This document shows, piece by piece, positions 27,800-37,755 of a DNA stretch of 64,000 nt. The first letter of the stretch is position 1. Every line of letters begins with the position of its first letter. The notes under the pieces are model-generated. The model did no database searches, had not been told where the DNA came from, and worked only from the letters and a program-made list of their open reading frames with translations. The stretch comes from Struthio camelus. Lineage: Eukaryota > Chordata > Aves > Struthioniformes > Struthionidae. A program made the translations under genes and the position numbers. The DNA lies in contig NC_090952.1 in assembly GCF_040807025.1 (NCBI RefSeq), positions 16,489,068 to 16,553,067 of the forward strand, given 5' to 3'.

Positions 27800-28312
27800 T
27801 CAGGGTGCGGAGGGCATTACTAAGTCTTAACAGCCTTGACCAGCTTCACCTGAGGCCTCCTCCAGGCTCTGCTCAGGCTCTGGAGCTCTATTTAAGCTCA
27901 GCCAGTAGTCCCTCCCTGAGCTATGTTGTAGGGGTACTGGTCTCTTGTTTAGCCACAGCCCCCTGATCCATGGCCCTGATATGTGGACTGACCTCAGTCC
28001 TGTCCTGTCCTTGTGGACCTGCCACGTGATGGCTGGGCTGGATCTGAACCTGGTTACCCTCAGTCAGCCTTGTCGAGGCCCTGCCCTGTGGATCAGCTTC
28101 CCAGCTTGACCTCAGACCCACCTCATCACCATGAATTCACCTGGTGACCTGGTACCTCAGCTAAACCTGGCTGCTGCCCATGGGCTGGCCCTGCTCCCTG
28201 GCCTGGCTACTGCAGGTCAGGCTGGCTGGCAAGGCCCTGGCCCTGCCAGTGCTGCCTTCAGCTCCCCAGCCCAGAGGGAGCAGCTGGCCCTGACAATGAC
28301 CTGGTGGATAAA
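27800..28312 (+). repeat. Possible LTR-like / unclassified repeat segment
   Basis: This segment stands out as C/T/G-rich with recurrent CTGGCC and CCTGG words. It begins TGTCAGGGTGCGG and has a TATTTAAGCTCAGCC promoter-like word about 95 bp in. That arrangement recalls a retroviral LTR (5' TG, internal TATA). No clear 3' CA end, polypurine tract, primer-binding site or flanking duplication was found. It may be a solo LTR with eroded ends, or a low-complexity segment. Its only long frame is chance-like. Confidence 0.25.
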
Positions 28313-29092
28313 CTAATAGGTACCAGTTTATGGCTGTTATGTGCTACTGAATCTCAGTAGAGAGCAGGATGACATGATGTAGTTTTAATATAGAAACTAA
28401 TGCCTGTTCAGTCTTCTGTAGTATTCTTCTCAATCATAAAGAAGATATTGTATTTCTGAGGTGCAATTTAGTCACTGCTGTAGTAAGAAACCAGCAGCCT
28501 TGGGTTGTCCTCACTGCTGAGCAAAGCCTGCAGGTTAGGGTGCATTTCAGAAATAACAGAGCTGTGTCACTTGCAATGAGAAGGGGAGACTTGCTGGATC
28601 AACCACATTGCTTCAGAACAGAAGTGATGTGAGAAAGTGAACAATTACAAAGCTCAGTGTAAGCAAGGAGTTCACAATGAAATCTCTTAAGTAGTCAGTG
28701 TGACACTATGAAAGTTTTTAACACGTTATCTGGAGACAAGAAGCATTTGGAAAACTAGTGGACAACGTATTTACAACTACTGTACTGCTTGGCCGTAGTT
28801 AGCATTATAGCAGTCTACTCTAATTTCAGGTTGGAAGAGTTATTTGCTGAGAAGGGGAAAAGTAGTTCAGAAGCCTGGCTGCATTGCATCTAGCATATAA
28901 ATTACCAGTCAAACATTCTTCTAAAAATCTCATGGAAATTATACATAGGTGAAGAATGTCAACCCAAATTCACATTGCCTTGCTTTGATTCCTCAGCAAA
29001 AAAACACTGGAAATTGTGTCAAAGTAAAGGGAAAACTTATGCTATTCAGAAAAGAAGCATCATCTGAATGATATCCCAAAATAGCTGAATGC

Positions 29093-29968
29093 TGATGATA
29101 CTAAACTGGGAGGAAAGACTAACACACCAGAAGACTGTCCTGCCATTCAGAGGGACCTGGACAGGCTGGAGAGGTGGGCGGAGAGGAACCTCCTGAAGTT
29201 CAACAAAGGCAAGTGCAAGGTCCTGCACCTAGGCAGGAATAATCCCATGCACCAGTACAGGCTGGGGGTTGACCTGCTGGAAACTAGCTCTGCCGAGAAG
29301 GACCTGGGAGTGCTGGTGGACAACAAGTTAAACATGAGCCAGCAGTGTGCCCTTGTGGCCAAGAAGGCCAATGGTCTCCTCGGGTGCATTAGGCAGAGTG
29401 TTGCCAGCAGGTGGAGGGAGGTGGATCCTGCCCCTCTGCTCAGCCCTGGTGAGGCCTCACCTGGAGTACTGTGTCCAGTTCTGGGCTCCCCAGGACAAGA
29501 GAGACATGGCACTCCTGGAGAGAGTCCAGCGGAGGGCTGCAAAGATGATTAGAGGGCTGGAGCATCTCTCCTAGGAAGAAAGACTGCAAGAGCTGGGCCT
29601 GTTCAGCCTGGAGAAGAGAAGACTGAGAGGCGATCTGATCAATGTGTATAAGTATCTGAAGGGGGAGTGTCAAGAGGATGAGGCCAGCCTCTTCTCCGTG
29701 GTGCCCAGCAACAGGACAAGAGGCAATGGGCAGAAACCAAACCACAGGAAGTTCCATCTGAACCTGAGGAAAAACTTCTTGACTGTGAGGGTGACAGAGC
29801 ACTGGAACAGGTTGCCCAGAGAGGTGGTGGAGTCTCCTTCGCTGGAGATATTCAAAAGCCGTCTGGATGTGATCCTGGGAAATATGCTCTAGAGGTCCCT
29901 GCTTGAGCAGGGACATTGGACTAGATGATCTCCAGAGGTCCCTTCCAACCTAAACGATTCTGCGATAT
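29093..29968 (+). repeat. CR1 LINE, 5'-truncated, 3' end intact
   Basis: The 3' part of an avian CR1 in sense orientation. It covers the last part of the ORF2 reverse-transcriptase region (GATGATACTAAACTGGGAGG, then a frame reading Y-R-L-G-V-D-L-L and [11 protein letters not shown]), a thumb/C-terminal segment, and the 3' UTR. It ends with ACTAGATGATCTCCAGAGGTC, CCTTCCAACC and an eroded octamer (CGATTCTGCGAT). The protein is broken: the frame shifts between the [12 protein letters not shown] segment and the following [11 protein letters not shown] segment, with a stop after the latter. 5' truncation is normal for CR1 insertion. Confidence 0.93.
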
Positions 29969-31632
29969 CACTATTTGTGTTAAGGAAGGTGTGCCTCTCC
30001 TAAAAGTGGCATAAACAATAGTGACTTTCTACTCATGTTCCTTTTGTCCTGACAATGCTGAAAATTGAGAAATAGTGTCTTTACACCACACTTGTGAAAA
30101 ATAAAACTCATTAGACTTCCACAGAAATGGGACTTATGTACAACCCAGCACCTCTGCATATCACTGGCAAAACCACATCTGTCATGCTAGGAATGCAAGG
30201 AAAGTGTGCAGATACCTCACATGAAGTAATAGGCTGCAAGAAACCAGACCGTAGAATGGGCTACCGTGCCTCAGCAGTGAACTGTAGTTTCTCTTTGGAT
30301 GTCTTTGAAGGAGAGAATTTTGCTCTTGTAGCTCGTGAAAACACCATTGTTGTTCTTCGTAGCAAAGAGCTAAATGCATGGTAGGGGTTTGCTGCGAGCA
30401 TCTGAAACAACAGTATTTTGATATAACAGCTGTGGGCCGTAATGCAGCCTGAAGCACCCTTCTGCAGTCCTTTATCACCCATCAGTGAGACGCACGATAG
30501 CACATGTGCTAAAGACCCATCCTAAGGCCATGTCAAATGTCCAGTAAATCTGCCTGAGGAACCTTGACAGCAATTTTTTCTCTAAGTCGCTCCACTAGCC
30601 TCCAGACTATCACAGGCCTGCTGGGATGCCCTTCTAAGCAACAGGCTTGTCCTGGAGAGTTTGAACACTTGCCTTGCAAGTGCTCATGCTCCCCCAAAAA
30701 CTGCCTGTGGGCAGGCTGCACAGGGCTGTGTGTGTGCTCCACTCTCTTCCCGATCCCTCTCCTGCTGGGTGAGCCACCCAGCAGCGGCACCCTTGAATGC
30801 CTGCCAGAGGTCTGCGGGCCTGTCTGCAGTGTGATAAATAGCCTGGTGGATCTGTAAATTCCTTCATACTGTACTATGTTTAGTGCCCATTTCTTTTCTA
30901 CAGTCACAGCACCCCTCACAGCCTTCCTGCAGGGGAATCCCCTCAACTCTCTGAGATGCTTAGGTGTACCCATCAAAGTAAGAGTGCCCTAAGGTGCTTT
31001 TCAGAGTGAATTTCCTTGTACTCATGCCTCAAGGGCCCTAATGCCCACTTCCCTGATTGCGCTGTCCTCCGTCTGTTCCCAGGGTGACGTTACTACAAGC
31101 GGTCACAGAACTGGCATGTCTTTTGAAAATTATCCCTTGCTGAAAATCATGTGGAAACAGGAAGGGCAGCACTACCTAAATTTCACTACTCACCTAATTT
31201 TTTGAAATCTAGTTATTGCATTTTAAGCATTGAAAGTTTTTTTCCCAGAAAGCTCAGAGTAATTCTCCCAAAGATCATGACTCAGCCATGGTGAAAGGCA
31301 GCTCAAAATTTCAGAATGGACAGCAAAAACACCACAACAGAAACATCTTGGCAGCAGAAGACCGTCCATGCTCACAAGAGGAAGATGGCTTCCAGTTTGC
31401 AGCATATCACAGTTGGCCGTTCAGTTTCCTGCTTGCCTACGCTGAAAACAGACTCCAGACAGCCATGCAAAGACTAACTTGCAAAGCAGGCAGAAGAGAC
31501 AGTTGGCTACAGTGTGGCCAAATGGGGAGAACTCCAAAGGGCTACAAAAGACCTGTCTAAAACAGACAGGTCCTTGTTTCTGCAAGGAAAAAGGCCTGTG
31601 CTGCCCTGCAGGGCTCTGACACGCTCTGGTAG
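29969..31632. other. Non-coding flank left of the duplicated block
   Basis: No exon or repeat was recognised here. GC content rises near 30.6 kb and then jumps sharply at the left edge of the duplicated block. A plus-strand frame at 30127-30384 begins just beyond the CR1 but has no family resemblance or splice context. Confidence 0.5.
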
Positions 31633-31822
31633 CTGGCGTCCCCTGCCCTCCCTGTCGCCGTGGCGTGATCCTGGCCAAAGCCAGGCTTGGGCCCAGCTGT
31701 GCTGGTGCTGGAGCGTGTGTGAGTGAGTGAGATGTGTGCCCCAAGGCCTGGGCGTGGGTGAGAGCAGCTCATTGAGAGGAAACACCACCCTCACACGGCG
31801 TGAGCTCTGCCTCCTCTTGACC

Positions 31823-31828
31823 TTTATT
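31823..31828 (-). terminator. Poly(A) signal, gene copy A
   Basis: AATAAA on the minus strand lies 395 bp beyond the stop codon at 32223. It is followed within 25-45 nt by a GT-rich stretch (GTGTGAGGGTGGTG), a proper downstream element. Cleavage is expected near 31805-31812. Confidence 0.6.
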
Positions 31829-32222
31829 GCCCCCGTTGCCTCCCCGTGCTGGTGGCTGTGTGCGAGGAAGGCGCCGGCCCGAGACGGAGGAGCGCGGTGC
31901 GGGCAGGCGGGGAGGAGGGCCGGTGCGGTGGCCTGGTGTCGGGGCAGGCTCTTGCTTTGTGGGCACGCGCTGGAGCAGGCGCTGGGGCTGGGCAGCGGCA
32001 GCAGGCTCTTTGCGTGTTGTCCGGCGGAGTCGTGGGTGTGCGAGCCGGTGAGTTTGTGGGCAAAGGGGCCGGTGCTTCGCCGGGGCTCTGCTGGGCTCTG
32101 GCTGACGTGTTTTGGAGGGCCAGCGTTGCTCTCGTTGTGCCTCAGCGGCTCTGATGCCCGTTTGCCAGAGAAGGGCCCCAAAGTCGGCGTCAGCGTGCCC
32201 AGCCGCCCGGCCTGCCGCCCGC

Positions 32223-34364
32223 TCAGGCCTCGTCGCTGGTGGGTGGTTCGGGTCCGTCTGAGCCAGGCGCGCCCGCGCTCGTGTTGTGCTCGTCCCGCTC
32301 TGTGGCGCTGAAAGGGAAGCAGTGGTTGCGTGCAGTAGCTTTCTGAAGGGAATATTGCCCAGCCGCAAAGGAAAGGGAGCGGGAGACTAGGTCTGTAAGC
32401 CCACAAAGAGGCCGCCAAAGCCCGCGTGCCCTTGAAAGGGGTGCAGGATAATCTGCCAAACGTGTCTTGTGCTTTTGCGGTGGTGCGTACCTGTCCAGAG
32501 AAGAGCTTCTGCTGAAGTCGTCCGAGTCCGGCGTAGGAGGCGGGGAGAGAAGAAAAAGGCCACCGTATGGACAGTCCTCGTCATCGTCCCAGGTGCTGCA
32601 GAGCTCTATGCTTGCTGTGCTCGGGGAAGCACACCTGGAGCAGGCACACTGCAGGCTCGTGGGAAGCTGTGAATAATGACGACGCGTCAGGGGAGGAGCG
32701 TTATGTGGGTCCGAGTTTGACGAGGGGAAGGTTGGGAGAGACTCGCTCGGCTGGAGCGTTTTGTGCCGGAGGCAGAAGAGAACTCACCTGCTGGCAGTGG
32801 CCAAGGGTCTGCAGAGCGGATGCCTCGACGTCGTTCTCTGGAGACCTAGGAACGGCAGAGAGAGGTGTTACTTGTCCTTTGGAGCGGAAGACTAGCAGCG
32901 CGTTGCCTTTCCGTAGGCTAAAGCCAAGCCCTTTGCGCGTCCTAGTGGGGAACGCGTCCTTTGTCCCGTTTGCCAAGGAGAGCGCCTCCGAGACTAGCAG
33001 GGCTGGGAGTCTTTGGTCAGGTATGGCGCCTGTAGAAGGGGTGAAAGTGCCAGCGTGGGAGCTTTCTGGGAAGCCTTGACAGTACAGGGAGGCTGAAGGG
33101 GAGCACTTTGTGCAGCTGCGTAAAAGCCGCTTTGCAGTTGTGCTGTTCCTTCTGCCTGGCCACGAGAGCGGCAGGGCAAGAGAGGACGCCAGCGAAGGGC
33201 GCTAGCTAGTTGGATTTAACGCGTTTAAGAGTCATGCCTGGAAGTCCTTCAGCATCTGTATTTGGGGGCCTGTTGAGGGCAGCTGTAGGCTTCCCGGCCG
33301 CTCCGAGGGGTGGCCGAGACCTGGACGGAGGTGAGCCCTTGGCTGTGGCTTTGTGCCCATGTTTGTGCTGTCCGCCAGGTGTGGAGCAGGAGGTTCAGCG
33401 CTCCCAGGGAGTTGCCCTGGGTGGAGCCTGACTCATGCTGCGAGTGGCTAAAGCTAGGGACCTGCCCACGTGGGGAGCTGCTTTGCTACCTATCCCTTGG
33501 GAAGGGAGGTGACTTTTCAAAGTTACTTTTCTTTGCCGGTCTTGAGTCGGCAGGCAAGCCAAACGCAGCACGTGAAGACGACCACAGCAGCGATGAGCGT
33601 CAGAGTGTTTGCGACGATGATGATGGCGGTGTGATTTAGAACGCCCGGGTCATCCTCTTCAAAGCCGCTGAGGAAGGTTACTGCAAAATAACGGGCAGAC
33701 AGGAGAGTTTATATGAAAGGTGCGTGCTGTGGTAGGTCAGAGAGAGGTGGAGGAGGAGGGGGAGGCTGAAGAAAGAAGAGCCCCAGCAGAGCGGCACGTG
33801 CTTTTCTGTTGTGGGGACATGATTTCCCAGCACGGGCAGGATGCCGTGCGGTGTAGGAGTTGAGGGCCGGAGCACTGGGGAAAGAGTGCCGTCCTTCTCC
33901 TCTCCCCTCTGTTCCTTGTGGTGGAGTTGCTCCTGCTGTCCTGGCGTGTCCTTGCTGCAGTGGGAAGAAGGGGGAAGGAGGAGCCTGTTGTCATCAGCAA
34001 GACGGAGAAGTGCCGGGAGGAGGGTTGGCAGGTGCTTTTGTGTCCCCAGGGAGGGCAGCATGGGAGGGCGGCGCAGGCGGCTTTGGAAAGCCGCGTCTGT
34101 GCCCGAGAGCTCCTTCTAAAGCGTGCTCGGCTGTGAAAGGGACGCGTCTGTTCTCGCGGTGCCGGCAGGTGCTCCTAGGCGCCAGCGGAAGCGCTGGCTT
34201 CCCCCTGGAAATTCCTCCTTAGCGAATGTTAGTTGGGGGAGAGGAGGTTTTACGTTGGAGCGCGTACCTTCAGACGACGCTGAAGCCTCTCTTTCCTCCG
34301 GGATGGGGAAGGCTCGTGCGAAAGCACAAAGCCAGAGGCACACCAAGGCAGAGCAGCGAGCCAT
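32223..34364 (-). CDS. Predicted five-exon type I membrane protein gene, copy A
   Basis: Exon model on the minus strand: 34268-34364, 33527-33680, 32788-32845, 32491-32603, 32223-32307 (507 nt, 168 aa). Splice junctions are GAAG/GTACGC, TTTTGCAG/TAACC, GAAAA/GTAACT, a C/T tract then CCTAG/GTCTCC, CAGCAG/GTGAGT, CATAGAG/CTCTG, ACAG/GTACGC and CCTTTCAG/CGCC; phases 1, 2, 0, 2 fit. The start has a strong context (GACATGG). Residues 1-18 form a signal peptide (MARCSALVCLWLCAFARA). The ectodomain (19-50) is short and acidic, with one sequon N48-H-T. The transmembrane helix is 51-76 (AIIIVANTLTLIAAVVVF then C/W-rich), followed by basic R-L-K-T-G-K (stop-transfer). The tail (77-168) is acidic and Ser/Pro-rich, with a D-D-D-E-D cluster, a PPPTPDSDD motif and SRSSSLD, which suits casein-kinase-type phosphorylation. 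I do not recognise the family. Intron 4 (183 nt) is stop-free and in frame. Confidence 0.68.
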
Positions 34365-34444
34365 GTCTGCTGGTACTGCCAAAGCCGGGTGCGCAAATGA
34401 GGCGCGCCGGGCAAGGGGGGCCCTGGGTTGCCCTCGCAGTGCTG

Positions 34445-34463
34445 TGACATCACAGATGGGCGG
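34445..34463 (-). promoter_or_regulatory. CRE-like motif and GC box upstream of gene copy A
   Basis: TGACATCA (34445-34452; TGATGTCA on the gene strand) is one base from the cAMP-response element TGACGTCA and could be a CpG-decayed version. GGGCGG (34458-34463) is an Sp-type GC box. They lie 81-99 nt upstream of the start codon, in CpG-rich DNA without a TATA box. This fits a compact TATA-less promoter. CREB/CREM-family control is an inference. Confidence 0.4.
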
Positions 34464-35641
34464 AGAGACCTTCTGAAGGTGTCATGAGATCCTCACAACG
34501 GGCAGCTGAGCGTGCGCGCGGCCTGCTGGCTCCTTGCACCTGGCAGTGAACAACTGCGCTGTCGGTGCCGCCCGCTCGCTCTTCTCCTCTGCGCTTGTCC
34601 TTAGTGCTACTTCGTGGAGAGATGGTCTTTCACGGAGCCAGGCAGGCTGGGCAGATGAGCCTGCGCAGGGCCTGCCTAAGACTGGGGCGGGTGCAGAGAG
34701 CGAGGCTAGAAGGCCATTGGGCTCGGTGCGTTTCACGGCAGTAAAACAAGAACCGCAGTCAAAGAATAGCCCTGTAAGGGAGCGTGTGAGTGGGTACCTC
34801 TCCTTTTTCCCCCGTGCCAGGCAAACGCTTCCCTTTCCCCAAAGAAACGGAGGCCGCGGTGACCCTCCCGTTCCTTCCTTCTCGAGCGGCCACGCTGCCC
34901 CGGCAAGGCAGTGACCCCCCGGCCGAGCCCGGCCCCTGCCCGCACAGAGGAGGCAGCAAAACAAGTCCGCCTGGAGCTTCCTGGGCTGTGAGGGAGCCTG
35001 TGGGGGAGCCTGTCCCCTGCTGACTCCCCGGGGAGTGCACAGCTGCATTCAGGGCCGCGTCTCTGGCAGGGGTGGGAAGCGAAGGGGAGCGTCTCCAGAG
35101 GGAATTGTAGCCTGTGGGGCTCGAGCGTGTCCCAGCATGCCTTCCGCCAGGGTGAAAAGGCCGTTTGGCTGTGCGGGCTGCTGCGCTCTCAGCACAGATT
35201 GCTAAGGGGAGTGTAAGTGAGAGCTATGTCAGGGGGCACCTTTACTGGTAGGAAGTCTTTGCACGTCAGGGGAGTCCAGTGGGGCCCTTTCCACCATCGC
35301 GTCCCTGTCTTGCGCCTGTGCGTGTGCTGTTGGCAGTCACGCGGGCTTTTGAGGAACAGTGCTGCGCGCACAGACAGTGCTTGCTGTGCCTCAAGAGAAA
35401 TGGCTGTGGCACAGCAGGAGAGAAAGGAGCAGCTCCAGAGCTGTGCCTGGGGACACAGGCGGATGCTGCTTGTGCCGTGGTGCGTCCAGGGGAGGGCTGA
35501 AGGGTGAGCACCTTGTCTCTGGAGCAGGGTGCAACTGAACTGGGATGTGGGTAAGGCACAATTTTGTGGGCGTGGTGACATTTGGGGTGCAGGAAGTGGG
35601 TGTAGATGCATTTATGGCCTCCTCCTGGGATGTGTGCTGCC

Positions 35642-35662
35642 TGGTGGTGGGCGGTGGTGGGT
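35642..35662 (+). other. G-tract cluster with quadruplex potential (copy A)
   Basis: The plus strand carries repeated GGTGGTGGG and GGCGGTGGTGGG tracts within a G/T-rich, C-poor stretch (about 35520-35790), between gene copies A and B. Several closely spaced G-runs could fold as a quadruplex. The same sequence lies 5530 bp away in copy B (41172-41192). Confidence 0.35.
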
Positions 35663-36047
35663 TATTTTTCATGTTGCGATGGCTGGAAGGAGGTCTTGTT
35701 GGTCTGAGCACTTGGAGCGCTGGTGTGGAGGCGGTGTCTAGTGAAGACACGGTCAGCAGTTGGTTTGTTGCTTGTGGAGTTGCTGCTCGCATGAGGTGAG
35801 ATGCTTGAGGGCAGAGAGGTGTTCTTGCAGACTGTGAGCGCAGGGCTTGGGCTTTTCGGCTGCTTTGTGTCACAAGCAGATACCCTGAGTCTCTCAGTTG
35901 CCCTCGGGTTGCAACGCAGCGTCAGTAGCAGTGTTGTCTGGGGAGCAGCTTGTGTGAGGCCTGGCTGCCCCAAGGAAGAGTGTGCGGAGCTGCTGGAGCA
36001 GAGCTGCGCACAAAGGTTGTGCTGGAAGGCATCGAGCCCTGGAGTAG

Positions 36048-36165
36048 TAGAGGTTGGAAGGGCCACCTGGAGGCCACCGAGTGCAGTGGCCTGCCCAAAG
36101 CAGGTCTACTTAGACCGGCTGGCCTCGTGCAGTCGAGTCTCCAACTGCCTGAGTCTGGGAAAAGC
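36048..36165 (-). repeat. Diverged CR1 3' end at right edge of copy A
   Basis: The plus strand reads AGAGGTTGGAAGGGCCACCT and GCCCAAAGCAGGTCTACTTAGA, then GTGCAGTCGAGTCTCCAAC. This matches, with many changes, the reverse complement of an avian CR1 3' end. It is antisense and missing the terminal octamers. It ends about 20 bp before the A/B homology breaks off. Confidence 0.6.
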
Positions 36166-36185
36166 TGGCGTTCCTTCTTCACGGC

Positions 36186-37171
36186 ATTGCAGTCGCTGGA
36201 CCGCGTGGAGACTAACAGAGGTGGAGCGTGCGCTTTCGGCTCTTTGATGGTGTGATGTGCGAGTTGGTTCAGGGAGCAACGAAGCCGCGACCTCCTTGTG
36301 GAGAGGCCCCGGTGGCGCGGACAAGCTCTGCGGCTTGGTCCTCCTTTTCTCCAAGGGGCCGGGCTCCCAAAGCATCTGTGCGAGTCACGTAAGAAATGTG
36401 ACCCTTTTTGCCAGGAGATGCAGGAGCAGGGGCGCTGTGTGGGTTCAGCAGCTATTTTCGAAGCCCTGTGCAGGGGTCTTTGGTTATTCTGCCACCGTGT
36501 GGCTGAGAAAAGGCCGTGGGCCGAGGTTTCTGCAGTTGGGGATGAGAGCGCGATTCTCCGAGCAGGACCAGCCCAGCACGTCCCGGGGGATCTCGCAAGG
36601 GCTGGCCGTGAGGTTTGGGCCTTGGCACAGCCTGCTGTCAGGGAAAGGGGCTTTGCAGCACTGGCCCCGCGGGCACGGTGGCGGAGTGCTGGGAAGGGAC
36701 CCTGGGCTTGGCTTGGCGGAGCTGGGGCCCCTTTGGCAGCCGTGTGCGTGGGGGAGGGCACGGTGAGCGGCAGAGGAGGGCTGTCAGCCTGCCCGAGAGC
36801 TGCGCGCCACCGGGGCGCAGGCGGTGGCTGTGGCAGTGCGGTGGGCTTTGCTGCCCAGGCCGCGGGCCAGAGCACCCGCTGCCTTCGGCCCCAGAGCCAT
36901 GGCGGGGCTCTGGCCATGCCCCGCGCGGCTGCTGCCGAGGGGCCCTGAGGCTTGGCTGCCGGGACGCTCTCCAGCCCCGCGCTAGAAAGCCCTGGGAGGC
37001 GAGTGCTGCTCGCACGGCCGCGGGAGGTGCGGAGCACGGAAAGGCAGCCAGCTGTTGGCAGGGTCACGGTGCTTCCCCGCAATGGCAGGTGGGCACCGAG
37101 TGCAGCGTGCCTGGGAGCCAGTGCGAAAGCCCAGGGAGAAAGCGCCGGGCTGCCACGGTGTGGGGCTGTGA
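36186..37171. other. Unique GC-rich spacer between duplicate copies
   Basis: This 986-bp CpG-rich sequence is present once. It is not found after copy B, where a degenerate third-copy fragment follows directly. Long frames here come from the low stop-codon density of GC-rich DNA and lack splice or domain support. It lies between the poly(A) end of gene copy B and the promoter of gene copy A. It may be the remainder of a 5.5-kb ancestral unit, deleted beyond copy B. Confidence 0.5.
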
Positions 37172-37355
37172 CGGGCATCCCCTGCCCTCCCTGTCGCCGT
37201 GGCGTGATCCTGGCCAAAGCCAGGCTTGGGCCCAGCTGTGCTGGAGCGTGTGTGAGTGAGTGAGATGTGTGCCCCAAGGCCTGGGCGTGGGTGAGAGCAG
37301 CTCATTGAGAGGAAACACCACCCTCACACGGCGTGAGCTCTGCCTCCTCTTGACC

Positions 37356-37361
37356 TTTATT
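37356..37361 (-). terminator. Poly(A) signal, gene copy B
   Basis: AATAAA on the minus strand, in the same context and at the same distance from the stop codon as in copy A, with the same GT-rich downstream element. Confidence 0.6.
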
Positions 37362-37755
37362 GCCCCCGTTGCCTCCCCGTGCTGGTGGCTGTGTGCGAGG
37401 AAGGCGCCGGCCCGAGACGGAGGAGCGCGGTGCGGGCAGGCGGGGAGGAGGGCCGGTGCGGTGGCCTGGTGTCGGGGCAGGCTCTTGCTTTGCGGGCACG
37501 CGCTGGAGCAGGCGCTGGGGCTGGGCAGCGGCAGCAGGCTCTTTGCGTGTTGTCCGGCGGAGTCGTGGGTGTGCGAGCCGGTGAGTTTGTGGGCAAAGGG
37601 GCCGGTGCTTCGCCGGGGCTCTGCTGGGCTCAGGCTGACGTGTTTTGGAGGGCCAGCGTTGCTCTCGTTGTGCCTCAGCGGCTCTGATGCCCGTTTGCCA
37701 GAGAAGGGCCCCAAAGTCGGCGTCAGCGTGCCCAGCCGCCCGGCCTGCCGCCCGC

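Larger units (their letters stand above)
31633..36185. repeat. Tandem segmental duplication, copy A (direct)
   Basis: This 4.55-kb block recurs in the same orientation at 37172-41715. Comparison by eye finds nine substitutions (copy A positions 31960, 32099, 32739, 32900, 32985, 33985, 35164, 35231, 35472). It also finds one 6-bp indel near 31700 (a GCTGGT repeat unit) and one 3-bp indel near 33749 (a GGA-type repeat). That is about 99.8% identity. The block is GC- and CpG-rich, unlike its surroundings. It contains one complete minus-strand gene with promoter and poly(A) signal, plus a CR1 scrap at its right edge. Homology stops at ACGGC (36185), where copies A and B diverge completely. Confidence 0.97.

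Noticed and set aside
31727-32311. 194-codon plus-strand frame repeated in both copies
   Set aside because: Antisense shadow of the minus-strand gene. Its repetition only reflects the duplication.
31507-32418. 303-codon frame on the minus strand over the gene's 3' region
   Set aside because: It runs through the predicted final exon and 3' UTR in another frame and is explained by high GC content. The spliced model has coherent phases and signals.
34482-35048. 188-codon minus-strand frame upstream of gene copy A
   Set aside because: It lies in the CpG-rich promoter side, has no recognisable domain, and overlaps equally long frames on the other strand.
35922-37277. Long open frame (451 codons, minus strand) across the A/spacer boundary
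   Set aside because: It spans the end of the duplicated unit, a CR1 scrap and the unique spacer, and has Ala/Arg/Pro-rich composition typical of stop-poor GC-rich DNA. No start context or splice support.
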